Of a stretch of DNA of 64,000 nucleotides, positions 54,484 to 64,000 are shown piece after piece. The first letter of the stretch is position 1. Every line of letters starts with the position of its first letter. The notes below the pieces were generated by a model. It worked only from the letters and a program-made list of their open reading frames with translations, searched no databases and was not told the origin of the DNA. The translations under genes and the position numbers were made by a program. This DNA comes from Nectonema munidae (taxonomy: Eukaryota > Nematomorpha > Nectonematoida > Nectonematidae), in assembly GCA_030549495.1 (NCBI GenBank), contig JAUIRK010000960.1, positions 587,501 through 651,500 of the forward strand. Reading direction: 5' to 3'.

Positions 54484-55522
54484 TATAGCAAAAGTTTTGC
54501 ACAAACTGTTATATTTTAAAAAACAAAGAATCAAGAAATAATTAAGAAAAAAAACTAAGAAACTTCCCAACCAATGGAGTTGCATTGACATGGACAGGCC
54601 TGCTCTCTCCTCGGGCTACCCACTGCATGCACTGGCTTTTGGTCTCGGGCATAAAGTAAGGAAGAGGAGTCTCATCAAATGTGATGATTCGACGCCAAAA
54701 GTTGTCCCCAAGCCGATCAAGCATGTTCAAATTCATGACACAAAGATCATGGCGACTTTGGCGTTGTACTCCTGTCAGCAGTCGTGGCACCCATCTTGCA
54801 CAAACCTTCTTCATTTCCAGCTTCTTGTGAATTATTCTTTGCAATGTCCCACGACTTAAGCCTGATTGTTTCTCTATTTCATCATATGTACCCCGTCTAA
54901 TATTTGTGTGAGTCTTCCCTGTTGTTGGAGCTAACAGTTGATCTCTCACGAGCAGAATCCTCCCAATGCAATTTGAGCTTCTTAGCTGCCTCAGTTTGTG
55001 ATAAACCCTCTTTTTGCAGGAAATAAATAATGGCTCGCCACCCATTTTTCTTAAAATTAGACATTGCTAAAATTATATCTAATAGACTAATGTCTATAAT
55101 AGCTGTGACAGATTCCATGTAAAGTAAATATTGGAAAAGTTAATAGCCATTGTGCAGAATTTTGGTTTAAAAAAATTAACTTTTCACTTTTTTCACTAAT
55201 GTCTAGAAAACAAGAAAGTCAATAAGTTCTTAAATCAAAAGAGCTTATGAAGACGGCATGCAAATTTAAATACCCAACGATGGTTCTTGTTATTTCAACG
55301 ATAATTTTGGTATATTCATATAGCATTTTGAATTGCTCGAGAAATACACTTGATTTGCCGTTAGAAATATTTTATCTAAAATATAATGTTATGTGCTTTA
55401 GAAAATTTCAGAGCTCTCCGGTGTGAAATACTAAATTTGGAGGTTTAAGAAAGCATATAATAGAAGTTAAAAATGAAAATATAATATGTCATAAAGTGAA
55501 AAAGTTGTTGGACACTGCTTTA
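54484..55522 (-). mobile_element. mariner-like element, decayed, upstream of gene B
   Basis: TA-flanked candidate termini TATAGCAAAAGTTTTGCAC (left) and, on the minus strand, TAAAGCAGTGTCCAACAAC (right) are only weakly similar, so the exact ends are uncertain. Between them is a Tc1/mariner transposase remnant on the minus strand. The element begins within about 70 bp of gene B's ATG and would lie in its proposed 5' UTR intron. Confidence 0.6.
54542..55079 (-). pseudogene. Tc1/mariner transposase fragment
   Basis: The N-terminal frame (from the ATG near 55,062) reads MSNFKKNGWRAIIYFLQKEG, then LSQTEAAKKL, a helix-turn-helix. A second frame carries the second helix-turn-helix (YDEIEKQSGLSRGTLQRIIH) and then RWVPRLLT and RIITFDETPLPYFMPETK, with the first catalytic Asp in TFDET. 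The frame then ends near the GESRP segment. The second Asp and the third acidic residue are not present, so the catalytic core is incomplete. At least one frameshift separates the two DNA-binding parts. It is a mariner-group relic, not a working transposase. Confidence 0.85.
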
Positions 55523-55629
55523 CCCAAAACCATCTTTTTTGCTCTTGGCACTATTGGTTGTTGAATTTACTAATTCAATGAAAATTTTGAAATGGTTTTT
55601 CTTCTTACAAAAAGTTTAAAGTCACTTAC

Positions 55630-55718
55630 TTTTAAAATAAGAAAAGCTTTGTGGAAATGATGAAGCAAAGTTTCTTGGAGACTTTTAGAAGGAAGGAATG
55701 AAACTGAGCCTATATATA
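55630..55718 (-). promoter_or_regulatory. Candidate TATA promoter and 5' UTR exon of gene B
   Basis: On the minus strand, CTATATATAG at 55,711-55,720 is followed by TTCATTCC and a ~70-base A/C/T-rich segment ending in TTAAAA|GTAAGTGA, an excellent 5' splice site at 55,630/55,629. A plausible acceptor (attctttaag) lies just before gene B's ATG. This parallels the arrangement upstream of gene A: TATA, short non-coding exon, consensus donor, 1-2 kb intron. The start site is not defined and the assignment is inference. Confidence 0.35.
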
Positions 55719-56344
55719 GTAAAGAGAATTACGATTCTTTCAGTCATCTAAAATTTCATTTGATTTCCTTCTCATGTAACTATGATATCTATTTCAATTT
55801 CAGTGCTTCAATTCTTCTTGATATCTGATACGAGATCATAGAGAGTATTCAATTTCAATTTGCATTCATGAACAGAAGCTAATCATATTAAGCTTAATGA
55901 TTTATAGTAAAGGATTTCTATGTACCAACGAAACGGTGGAAATATCAAATTTGGTCCATTTGATCTCCATAAAATTTGAAATATGAAGGAGGTTAAGTAA
56001 ATGGTAGCCTGTAATCGCGTAATACTCTAATTTATTGAAATGTTTGCGCTTTTCCAGTTGAAGTGAAGCATCATGTGTTGGAGGAAATATGCTCCCAATA
56101 GCTATGTCTTCTTCTACGATGATGAAACACTTGTTGGAACAAAATGCCTAGTGGGATAAAATCATCCAAGACATACTCCTCCTTTGGAATCACTAAAAAA
56201 ATTAAAAAAATTTGTAACAAATCATTTATTTATTTTATATATTAATTTAATATATTATTAAAATTTTGCTCAAAATTTTATTGTAAGAAGTTTACTGGAT
56301 TTAGAGGGGGGTGGCGTAAAGTGCCCCACTATTTTTCTCAGATA

Positions 56345-57640
56345 TTAATAAGTTTTTATAAATATTTTTAATGTTACATATATATTTCAACTATGCTGAA
56401 CTCAGTGGTGTTGTCCATTTTTTTTTTATCAAAATCAATCAAACTTATCCAAAAATTGATCTAAATGTGACACTCAAAATAGAAACTTTTTATCTAAATA
56501 ATTATATAAAGTTTTTTACACATATATACCCATTTACAAATATGCTGAATTCAGTGGTGATATTTATTTTTTATGTAAATCAATCAAACCTGTCAAAAAA
56601 TTGATCTAAATGTGACAGCTCATCTCAAAAAGAAACTTTTTATCTAAATAATTATATAAAGTTTTTTACACAAATATACCCATTTACAAATATGCTGAAT
56701 TCAGTGGTGATATTTATTTTTTATGAAAATCAATCAAACCTGTCAAAAAAATGAACTAAACCTGGCAGCTCATCTCAAAAAGAAACTTTTTATCTAAATA
56801 ATTATATAAAGTTTTTTACACATATATACCCATTTACAAATATGCTGAATTCAGTGGTGATATTTATTTTTATGAAAATCAACCAAATCTGTCAAAAAAT
56901 TGATCTAAATGTGACAGCTAAGTTCAAAAAGAAACTTTTTATCTAAATAATTATATAAAGTTTTTTACACATATATACCCATTTTCAAGCATGCTGAATT
57001 CAGTGGTGATATTCATTTTCTATGAAAATCAATCAAACCTGTCAAAAAATTTCATCTAAATGTGACAGCTCATCTCAAAAAGAACTTTTTATCTAAATAA
57101 TTATATAAAGTTTTTTAAACATATATACCCCTTTTCAAGCATGCTGAATTCAGCGGTGATATTCATTTTGTTTATAAAATAAATTAAACTTATCAAAAAA
57201 TATATTTATATATGACAGCTCTTATTAAAAAGAAACTTTTTATCTAAGTAATAATATAAAGTTTTTTACACACATATATCCATTTTTAGCATGCGTAATT
57301 CAGTGGTGATATTCATTTTTTATGAAAATCAACAAAACTGTCAAAAAATTGATTTATCTCAAAAAGAAACATTTTATCCAAATTATTATATAAAGTTTTT
57401 TACACACATATACCCATTTTTAAGTAGGCTGTTTTTACTGGTGACATTCCTTTTTTATAAAAATCAGTCAAACCTGACAAAAATAAAATTTAAATATGAC
57501 AACCCATGTCAAAATTAAAATTTTTATTCTTATAAATTTTTTTTATACATTTCAAGTATGTAGAATTTAATGGTGATGTTCATTTTTTAGGAAATCAATA
57601 AAACCTGTCAAAAAAATCGATTAAAGCTGTAAATCAATTT
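56345..57640. repeat. 150-bp tandem repeat, ~8 copies
   Basis: The block attatataaagttttttacac ends at 56,520, 56,670, 56,820, about 56,969, about 57,119, 57,270 and about 57,402, a period very close to 150 bp. Each unit also contains tatgctgaattcagtggtga and aatcaatcaaacctgtcaaa. Copies diverge towards the right. The plus-strand open frames (56,371-57,518) are repeat artefacts. The same unit appears at 62,455-62,960. Confidence 0.92.
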
Positions 57641-58739
57641 TAAATATATAAACATAAAAATAACTTCTACTTGCAGTATTTTTCTGGTAATTATTTTCTT
57701 AATTAATTTAATAAACAAACTTTAGGTGTTGAATTCACTCAAAATGTTTCATTTGTCAGTAACTTATGTATCTCGACAGGACCTCCATCTTTTTGGCTAC
57801 AAATTCGTTATCGACTTGTAGTCTCTACGTCATATTATAATTTACAGTATGTAATTTTGCTATTCATTTCATGATGATTCTTTCTTGGTATCTCTATTTT
57901 TATTAGAAATTTATATTTTTCAATATGTGTTTGAAAATTTTTTTATAAGGATAAAATTACTTTTTTCCTTTCTCAAAGAATTCTGATTAAAAAATCTTCT
58001 TGATGATCTTAGACTTTTTCTATAAGTATCGTGTATTTTATTATCAGGCCTGAATATTTGTCAATCAATCTCAGTTCAAAGGTTTTTTTTTCTGATGAAT
58101 CATTCGTGATGTTCATTGTTCAATTACAAAATGTTGTCCATGTTCTTCATTTAAAAAATTCTCTCTTTGGCGCAAAAGGAAAAAGACAAATTCAATTTAA
58201 ATTAAAAATATCTTGATAGTGACTAAATTCTCACATTTTGGCATATGTGCCATTTTTGATAAATCTGACTTATTCTAAATTTTCAGATTTCTTACCCATA
58301 TTAGTTAAATGATAAATGTAATCCTAAATGATAAGCTATAGATTTAAATTATTTTCATTTGTAAAAGAGGAATTTTTTTTTCACAGTCAAAATCTTTTTT
58401 AAAGCACCTAATAATATATCATTAAACCACTTTCTAGTTCATTAGAATATTGTAGATCTTCCATTTAGTCAAGATACATATTTTTTTTATTTATTTCTTT
58501 TGATCATATGTTCTCTTTTCAAATTTCAAAAGATTTTATAACAACTTTTGGTTTTTTTAAATAAATATTTCATACTCAAGATGATTGAAGAAAGTATTAT
58601 AAGCCAAAATATACAAAAAAAAAGTATATTTTTACTATATACCTAATATGCAGCCATTTTTTTTTAATTTTTACAGAACTTATTTTCAGGCATAAATTAC
58701 TAATTCAATTGCCGCACTTCAAGATATTTTTTAACCATA

Positions 58740-59770
58740 TTAGCCAAAATTCAGAACAGAAATAAAATAAGCATAGTCGATTTAGTATAAAACAGATATT
58801 TTATTTTTTTGAAAATATTTTTGAAGACAGTATCTAGAAGTAAACCGCAAATCTGACTGAAGCTTTCAGATATTTCAAAACAATAAATGCCAAACCTGAG
58901 TCCAAAAATGAAACTAGCATCTTCGATTTGGCATAAAAATAGATATTTTATTTAAATTTCAAAAATATTTCTGTAGACATTAGACGTAAATCCATCATTT
59001 GATTGACAAATTCAGACATTTAAAACCTTTAAATGCAAAAAATGATTACAGAAATAAAATTATGATGGTCGAATTGGTATAAAAACATATATTTCATGTA
59101 AAATTAGAGAGAATATTTTAGGATATAGTTCTCAGACATAAACCGCAAATTTGATTGACACTAGCAGTACCTTTAAATGCAAAAACTGTATCCAGAAATG
59201 AAACCATCATGATCTAAACATATATTTCATGTAAAATTTGAATCAATATTTTTGAAAACAAATTTTAGAACTAAACGCAAATTTGATTGATACTTATAAG
59301 TAATTTCAAATCCTAACTGCAAAAATTGAGTCCATGGATGAAACTAGCTGGTTGATTTGGTATAAAAACATATATTTCATTGTAAAATTTGAATGAATGT
59401 TATTGAAGACCATTTTTAGAAGTAAAGCGCAAGATTGATTAACACTTATAGGTATTTTCACATCCTAAATGTAAAAAAATGAGTCCAGAAATGAAACCAG
59501 CAAGGGCGATTTAGTATAAAACATATTTTATGTAAAATTTGAAGAAATGTTTTTGGAGACAATTTTTAGAAAAAAACCGAAAATTTGATTAACATTTATG
59601 GGCATTTTCAAATCTTAAATGTAAAAAATGAGTCCCGAAATGAAACCAACATGGTCGATTTAGTATAAAACATATATTTTATGTAAAATTTGAAGGTATA
59701 TTTTATTAGATATATTTTTGATCAATCAAAATTTTGATTGACATTTTCTAAAAAGTAGCTATGATTATTA
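58740..59770 (-). repeat. ~148-bp tandem repeat, ~7 copies
   Basis: The motif gtcgatttagtataaaacat recurs near 58,776, 58,923, 59,068, 59,210 (shortened), 59,351, 59,506 and 59,653. Each is followed by aaaatttgaa..atttttgaagacaatttttag and 'gattgacactta'. On the minus strand this is the same monomer as the array at 920-2,010. Confidence 0.9.
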
Positions 59771-60832
59771 AAAAAATTAAATATATAAAGTGCTATGGGT
59801 TCAAAACTGTATATAATTATAAATTTTCAACATAGTATATAATATAGATCCTAAGTTATAAGGTTAACGACAGATAATGTCAAAATTTTGTTGGAAAATT
59901 TTCATTTTTGATTTTGATTGACAGTTTTTGACGTTTCAAAAGATGCAGCTAGCGATTTAAGATAAAGTTACAGAATTTGAAGGGATATGATTGAGCCAAT
60001 TTTGTAGAATTAATTTTTTAGTGAAGGAGGGGGGGGGGGGCGTTTTACGCCTCCAGCACTAATAGAGTTGATTCTAAAATTATGAAAAAGAGAACTAAAT
60101 AAAGTGACTTGTTCAGAAATACGTCCCTGAGTGTTATTTATGTTTCCATTCATATGATTTGTCTGAAATTAAAGGAACAAATATTGCTTATAACAACTTA
60201 TTCTTTGCGTTTATCATTTGCATGTCTATTGGGTTCTCTATATATGTTCACATTATTTTGTTTTTATCATTGTCTATATTTAATATGTTAGTGTAACAAA
60301 CTTTCCAAAATTAATTTAGGCCAACTTGAATCATAAATTTATTAAATTTAGTTTTAGGTTTACCCGACTCTATGAACTCCCATTTAAAAAAACCTTGCTC
60401 TAATGATCCAAATTTTTCTTTATAAATTCAATTTTAAAACAGGAACACTAATCTTAGCAAATATTATCATATTCTCATTCTTTTCAAATTTAAATTATAC
60501 TTTAAAATGGATAAAGATAAAACACAGAAATGATAATAAAAAGACTCATATTACAAGTAGTAGTAGCAGTTTTAGTTTATTTCGTTAAAAATTTTTGTAC
60601 TGAAAAAAAGGATATACACAGAAAATTAAAAGTTTCTGACGTTTCCGACCCTACAGGAAGATAAAAAAATCAATAAAAGATTTCGGTGATTAATTAATTA
60701 AAAAAAATTAAGTAACAATGAAATAGAAATAGGAAAAAAAGATATAAAAAATTAGTTTAGATGACTGTAATATGGAATGAGTTATGTATAGAGAGTTGGT
60801 TGTTTGGTTGGCATATATCAAAGCACTTTCAG

Positions 60833-60944
60833 CCGTAAGGCTATATGCTCGCATTGTACCTTAAGATGGTTAGTCACAGTTTCTGTGAATTTATTTTTAA
60901 GAGTTGGAAGCCTTGGGGATCGAACCCATGACCTTTTGTAAGTA
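60833..60944 (-). repeat. Partial tRNA-derived SINE, third family
   Basis: On the minus strand it shows ggtcatgggttcgatcccca, a B-box-like motif, followed by a body different from families 1 and 2. The expected A-box part is missing because the Tigger-type element at 60,945 begins there. The displaced head was not found on the other side of that element. Confidence 0.5.
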
Positions 60945-61761
60945 CAGTAAAACCTCGTTATCTCGAATTTGAAGGGACTAAACAAAACTTCGAGATATCC
61001 AGGTGTTCGAGATATCCAAAATATCAAGAAAACTATTATCATGTCCATTTTTTGAAAAATAAGTATCAACCGGTATGTTTTTTGTCTGCTTGTTAGATCT
61101 AAAGTAACTCTGCTAAAATAAACAGATCCTGATATCTTTTTAAAGTGCATTTTATTTTAAATCAACGTCAGTAAGTCGGACTCAAGGAAACAGAAAGTCC
61201 AAAAAATGGTAGATGATTTGATGAAGGCATAAAAAAATGGAAATCCATGATCATCACACATCGTATGCCTAGTTTTACATCACTTCTCTAAGCAGCTTTG
61301 ATGATGTTGACATATTACTTTCATCAAGATTTTCATTACAAACTTAATTTATTGAAGAAAAATATGGTAACAATTTTTCCATAAATAAAATTTTAAACAC
61401 TGAAATTTATTGGGGAGAAGGGGGAGAGGAGCAAAATGGGATTTTGCCCCCTAGGAAAACATTAGGTGGAGGGGAGGGGGAAAGGGTACCTGATGTATTG
61501 CTGCAATATTGCTAGAGAACATTTATTTTTTATTATTTAGTGTTTTGTTGTAAATGATTATTTACGTATGTAAAAAGTTCGAGATAAACATAGTAAATTT
61601 GATGCTTGTAACAATTAAATACTTCGAGATATCCGGGTTATTCAAGATATCAGAGTTCGAGATATCCAAACTTATTTGGGAAAAAAGTTCGTACCATAAA
61701 AGAACTTCGAGATAACCGATACTTCGAGATATCACATGTTCGAGATATCGAAGTTTCATAT
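60945..61761. mobile_element. pogo/Tigger-type non-autonomous element
   Basis: The left end is TA + CAGTAAAACCTCGTTATCTC, the characteristic Tigger/pogo terminus. The right end, on the minus strand, ATGAAACTTCGATATCTCGA, matches it internally. Multiple ttcgagatatc motifs lie near both ends (60,985-61,030 and 61,620-61,755) and form subterminal repeats. TA dinucleotides flank it. There is no transposase inside; the frames at 60,818-61,150 and 61,562-61,759 (-) are spurious. Confidence 0.8.
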
Positions 61762-61781
61762 TAATGAATTATATAATAGTG

Positions 61782-62390
61782 TTAAGTACGGTTTACTTTA
61801 TAAGTAACAGATTTTTTAAACAAAGAGTAGCTACCAAAGTCGAGAATATTGTCCAGGCACTTGATTGACTTTATAGTTTTGTAAATAAGTGACTTGAAGT
61901 GTGGATGGAGATTTAATTCTGAAAAATGTAACAAATGCGTGGATCTGGTATCGTAAGAATGATGTTTCTCATTTGTAATAAAGAGTTTTGAAAACTGAGT
62001 AGAGTGTGTTGTGCAATAATAGAAAAAGATGCAGTGCATAAGAGCGTTAAATTCATAAATATTTAGTTCAGAGTTGGAACAAAAAAAGATGTGTAATTTC
62101 AAGAGTTTTTATTTAAAAATTTTTCTAGAGTGTAAAGATAGGTGCGATACTTTACTAATGATTGATTTCGTATAAAGTGGCCAAGAGAAGTTGTTCATAA
62201 AATTGAATTCTAAATAATTTATATAATAGACACGTTTTATTTCAACGTCTTTAATTCTTATAAGAAACTTCTGCAATCTATTCTTTTTTGCAAAAACTAT
62301 AGAACTGCATTTTTCTGAATATAAACTCATCATATTATGGTCAGATAACACCTTATTCACATTATTTATAAGATCAGAAGTTCACTATTA
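61782..62390 (-). pseudogene. LINE ORF2 fragment (RT thumb region)
   Basis: On the minus strand, 62,109-62,360 encodes a segment resembling RT palm-to-thumb (CSSIVFAKKN, INYLEFNFMNNFSWPLYTKS, IISKVSHLSLHSRKI). The stretch 61,782-62,102 continues in another frame with ELNIYEFNALM and HHSYDTRSTHLLH, the usual C-terminal 'YDTR' region of such ORFs. The two parts are separated by a frameshift. It is a diverged fragment and differs from the LINEs at 33.9 and 45.0 kb. Confidence 0.75.
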
Positions 62391-62423
62391 ACTCTATTAT
62401 TGCTGACTAAATTTGTCCACTGA

Positions 62424-63084
62424 AGTGCTGGGGGTGTAAAGTGCCTCCCTCTTTTACTCTGATATTTATAAGTTTTAATAAATATTTTCAAAGTGATATA
62501 TATGTATCAAACACGATGAATTCAGTGATGATGTCCATTTTTTTTATGTAAATCAATCAAATGTGTCAAAAAATTGATTTAATATATTACAGCTCATTTC
62601 AGAAAGGAAATTTTAATTTAAATAATTATATAAAGTTTTTTATATATACCAATTTTCAAGTATGCTGAGTTTACTGGTACTGTTCATTTTTTTTTATGAA
62701 AAACAATCAAACCTGTCAAAAAAAATGATTTATATATGACAGTTCATATCAAAATTAACATTTTTATTGAAATGCTTATAAAAAATTTTAACACATATAT
62801 ACTATTTTCAACTATGCCTAATTTTGTTGTGATGCTCATTTGTTATAAAAATTAATCTAACGTGTCAAAAAAAATCGATTAAATCTGTCAATCAATGTAA
62901 AATATATAAATTTAAAAATAAATTCTACTTGAGGTATTTCTCTGTTAATTATTGTCTTAATTTATTGAACAAAATTTTGATGTTTAATTCACTGAAAATA
63001 TTTAATTTGTCAGTAAATTAGGTGTCTCGATTGGACCTCCATCGTTTTGGCTACGAATTGTCTCTACATCATTTCTTCTATATA
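62424..63084. mobile_element. Partial second copy of the satellite-bearing element
   Basis: It starts with the same terminus (AGTGCTGGGGGTGTAAAG) as the element at 56,303-60,060 and has three units of the 150-bp repeat (62,455-62,960). It then carries the single-copy segment that follows the array in the first copy: ttaattcactgaaaatattt and tggacctccatcgttttggc compare with 57,720-57,830. It is cut at 63,084 by a Tigger-type element. Confidence 0.75.
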
Positions 63085-64000
63085 CAGTCAAACCTGCCTT
63101 AGTGACCCCCTGTATTAAACGACTCCCTGCCCATAACGACCTTTTTTTTTTCCTCCCGACGAAAATTGAACTGTTTTCACCCTGTATTTAGCGGCACACT
63201 GTCTAACGCGACCTTCGACCATGTTTTGCACTAAAATTTATTAAAAAAATCTGCATTAAACGACTATTTTGCAGACAGTTACATTTTAAACACACTTGAA
63301 AAAAATAGTGCAATTGTTGCACAGTAAGACTAGTAAAACTGAATTTCTTTTGTGACACATCATATGTCGTACATCAATACTTTGAACACAATCAATATGA
63401 CATGGATGAAATCAGCCTTATGATGAATAAAAGCTAAAAGATTTTCCTTGTTGATTTCTCATTATCAGCCATTTTTCATATCTTTTGTTCTTGTTGTTTT
63501 TTACGTAAGTTTATTGGTTACAAATTTCAATATAATAGTTAGATCATGTTTACATAGTAGGTAATATGTCGAAAAAAAGAACATCACTTGCTCTTCAACA
63601 AAAGTACGATGTAATTAAACTTTTATTTTATTAGTGGCAGAGCAGTATATAAAATAGCTACTGAGATGGGTGTAGGTAAAACTCAAATCCAAACATTAGG
63701 AAAAAGGAAAGCACAAGTGTTAGAAGATTATTCTAAATGTTGTGTGTCAACAGTTTCAAAAAGAAAAAACTATCTCACAGGTAATGAAGAGATAAACACT
63801 CTAACATACAGGGGGTTTATTGACGCTTTGGCTAGAGGCCTTCCAGTCAGTGGACCAATTCTCAAAAGTAAAGCTTTGCTGAAGAACTTGGAAAATCGAA
63901 TTTTAAAGCTTCAAATGGTTGGATAGTTTTTATGTGAAGGATGTCCATGTGGAAAACGATCAAAGGGAAGAATAACAATAGCACGTTGTGCCAGTATGAC
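63085..64000 (+). mobile_element. pogo/Tigger DNA transposon, left part, runs off window
   Basis: The left end is TA + CAGTCAAACCTGCCTTAGTG, followed by Tigger-like subterminal sequence (gactccctgcccataacgac, attaaacgacta). A transposase reading frame begins at 63,566. The right end is outside the window. It interrupts the satellite-bearing element at 62,424. Confidence 0.88.
63566..64000 (+). pseudogene. Tigger/pogo (CENP-B-like) transposase N-terminus, frameshifted
   Basis: An ATG at 63,566 opens MSKKRTSLALQQKYDVIKLL, the first helix-turn-helix of Tigger transposases. The frame shifts near 63,625 and continues with SGRAVYKIATEMGVGKTQIQ (63,633 on) and then the second DNA-binding domain (NEEINTLTYRGFIDALARGL, PVSGPILKSKA). 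A second shift near 63,895 is needed to read FKASNGW, and a third to reach GRITIARCASM at the window edge. The copy is therefore inactive. The catalytic DDE core would lie beyond the window. Confidence 0.88.

Larger units (their letters stand above)
56303..60060. mobile_element. Large non-autonomous element with two internal satellites
   Basis: The left terminus reads TTAGAGGGGGGTGGCGTAAA then GTGCCCC. The right terminus, on the minus strand, reads TTAGTGCTGGAGGCGTAAAA then CGCCCCCC. These are inverted relatives, sharing GGCGTAAA and the following GCCCC. Inside are an eight-copy 150-bp array (56,345-57,640), a unique middle with no coding content (57,640-58,740), and a seven-copy ~148-bp array (58,740-59,770). 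A partial second copy starts at 62,424 with AGTGCTGGGGGTGTAAAG. The target duplication and superfamily are unknown. It is non-coding as far as I can see. Confidence 0.6.

Noticed and set aside
56058-56101. Third terminal exon of the same peptide family on + (tttccag, then EVKHHVLEEICSQ and a stop)
   Set aside because: The phase differs from genes A and B, cysteine is at residue 11 instead of 9, no polyadenylation signal is close, and no third QIF.SRDW exon was found upstream on the + strand.
56371-57518. Short plus-strand proteins containing repeated 'VVIFIFY.NQSN' segments
   Set aside because: They are frames through the 150-bp satellite, repeating with its period.
60153-60291. Hydrophobic 60-codon frame (60,109-60,291) as a small membrane protein
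   Set aside because: AT-rich composition alone yields such frames throughout the window. There is no homology, promoter or conserved context.

Overview
The window is AT-rich (roughly 70% by eye), repeat-dense eukaryotic DNA from an invertebrate. There are no operons or prokaryotic signals. The two protein genes I can support have arthropod-style neuropeptide precursors, so an arthropod is likely, perhaps a crustacean with an expanded AT-rich genome such as a parasitic copepod. The species is a guess.

The main result is a pair of paralogous, convergently transcribed precursor genes of the AKH/RPCH/ACP (GnRH-like) family. Gene A runs on + from 38,969, with its terminal exon at 44,453-44,494 and an AATAAA at 44,578. 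Gene B runs on - from 54,416, with its terminal exon at 52,679-52,723. Each encodes a signal peptide followed at once by a 12-residue peptide (QIFFSRDWEGAG or QIFWSRDWEGVS), then Gly-Lys-Arg, then an associated peptide with two cysteines split by a phase-0 intron. The SRDW core resembles ACP (pQVTFSRDWNA-amide), but the aromatic residues at positions 3-4 and the 12-residue length are unusual. Candidate TATA boxes and 5' UTR exons lie about 2.2 kb upstream of gene A and 1.3 kb upstream of gene B.

Layout: 1-4 kb holds diverged satellite, a 28-bp minisatellite and a long near-perfect hairpin. A decayed LINE occupies 6.9-10.3 kb (-). From 13-20 kb there are short TTAA-flanked MITEs, tRNA-derived SINEs and a BED-finger hAT relic. 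From 20.7-26.3 kb there is little beyond microsatellites. A candidate unknown terminal exon lies at 26.35 kb. A broken BED-type hAT is at 27.0-30.5 kb, then hAT fragments and MITEs, and a 5'-truncated LINE inside an ATTAATTAAC-rich array (33.7-35.3 kb). Gene A and its intron follow (36.8-44.6 kb). The space between the two genes holds a LINE end, a hAT MITE, an apparently young 4.08-kb hAT with exact 8-bp target duplications (46,267-50,345), and a nested set of three smaller hATs (50.5-51.7 kb). Gene B lies at 52.7-55.7 kb, with a SINE in its coding intron and a mariner relic in the proposed 5' UTR intron. From 56.3-60.06 kb there is a 3.75-kb element with inverted termini and two different ~150-bp satellites. 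The window ends with a SINE, pogo/Tigger elements, a LINE relic, a second copy of the satellite element, and a decayed Tigger transposase running off the edge.

Apart from the peptide genes, nearly everything recognisable is a transposable element or its debris: hAT dominates, with piggyBac-like TTAA MITEs, Tc1/mariner/pogo, non-LTR LINEs and tRNA SINEs. No CRISPR, rRNA or true tRNA gene was found.
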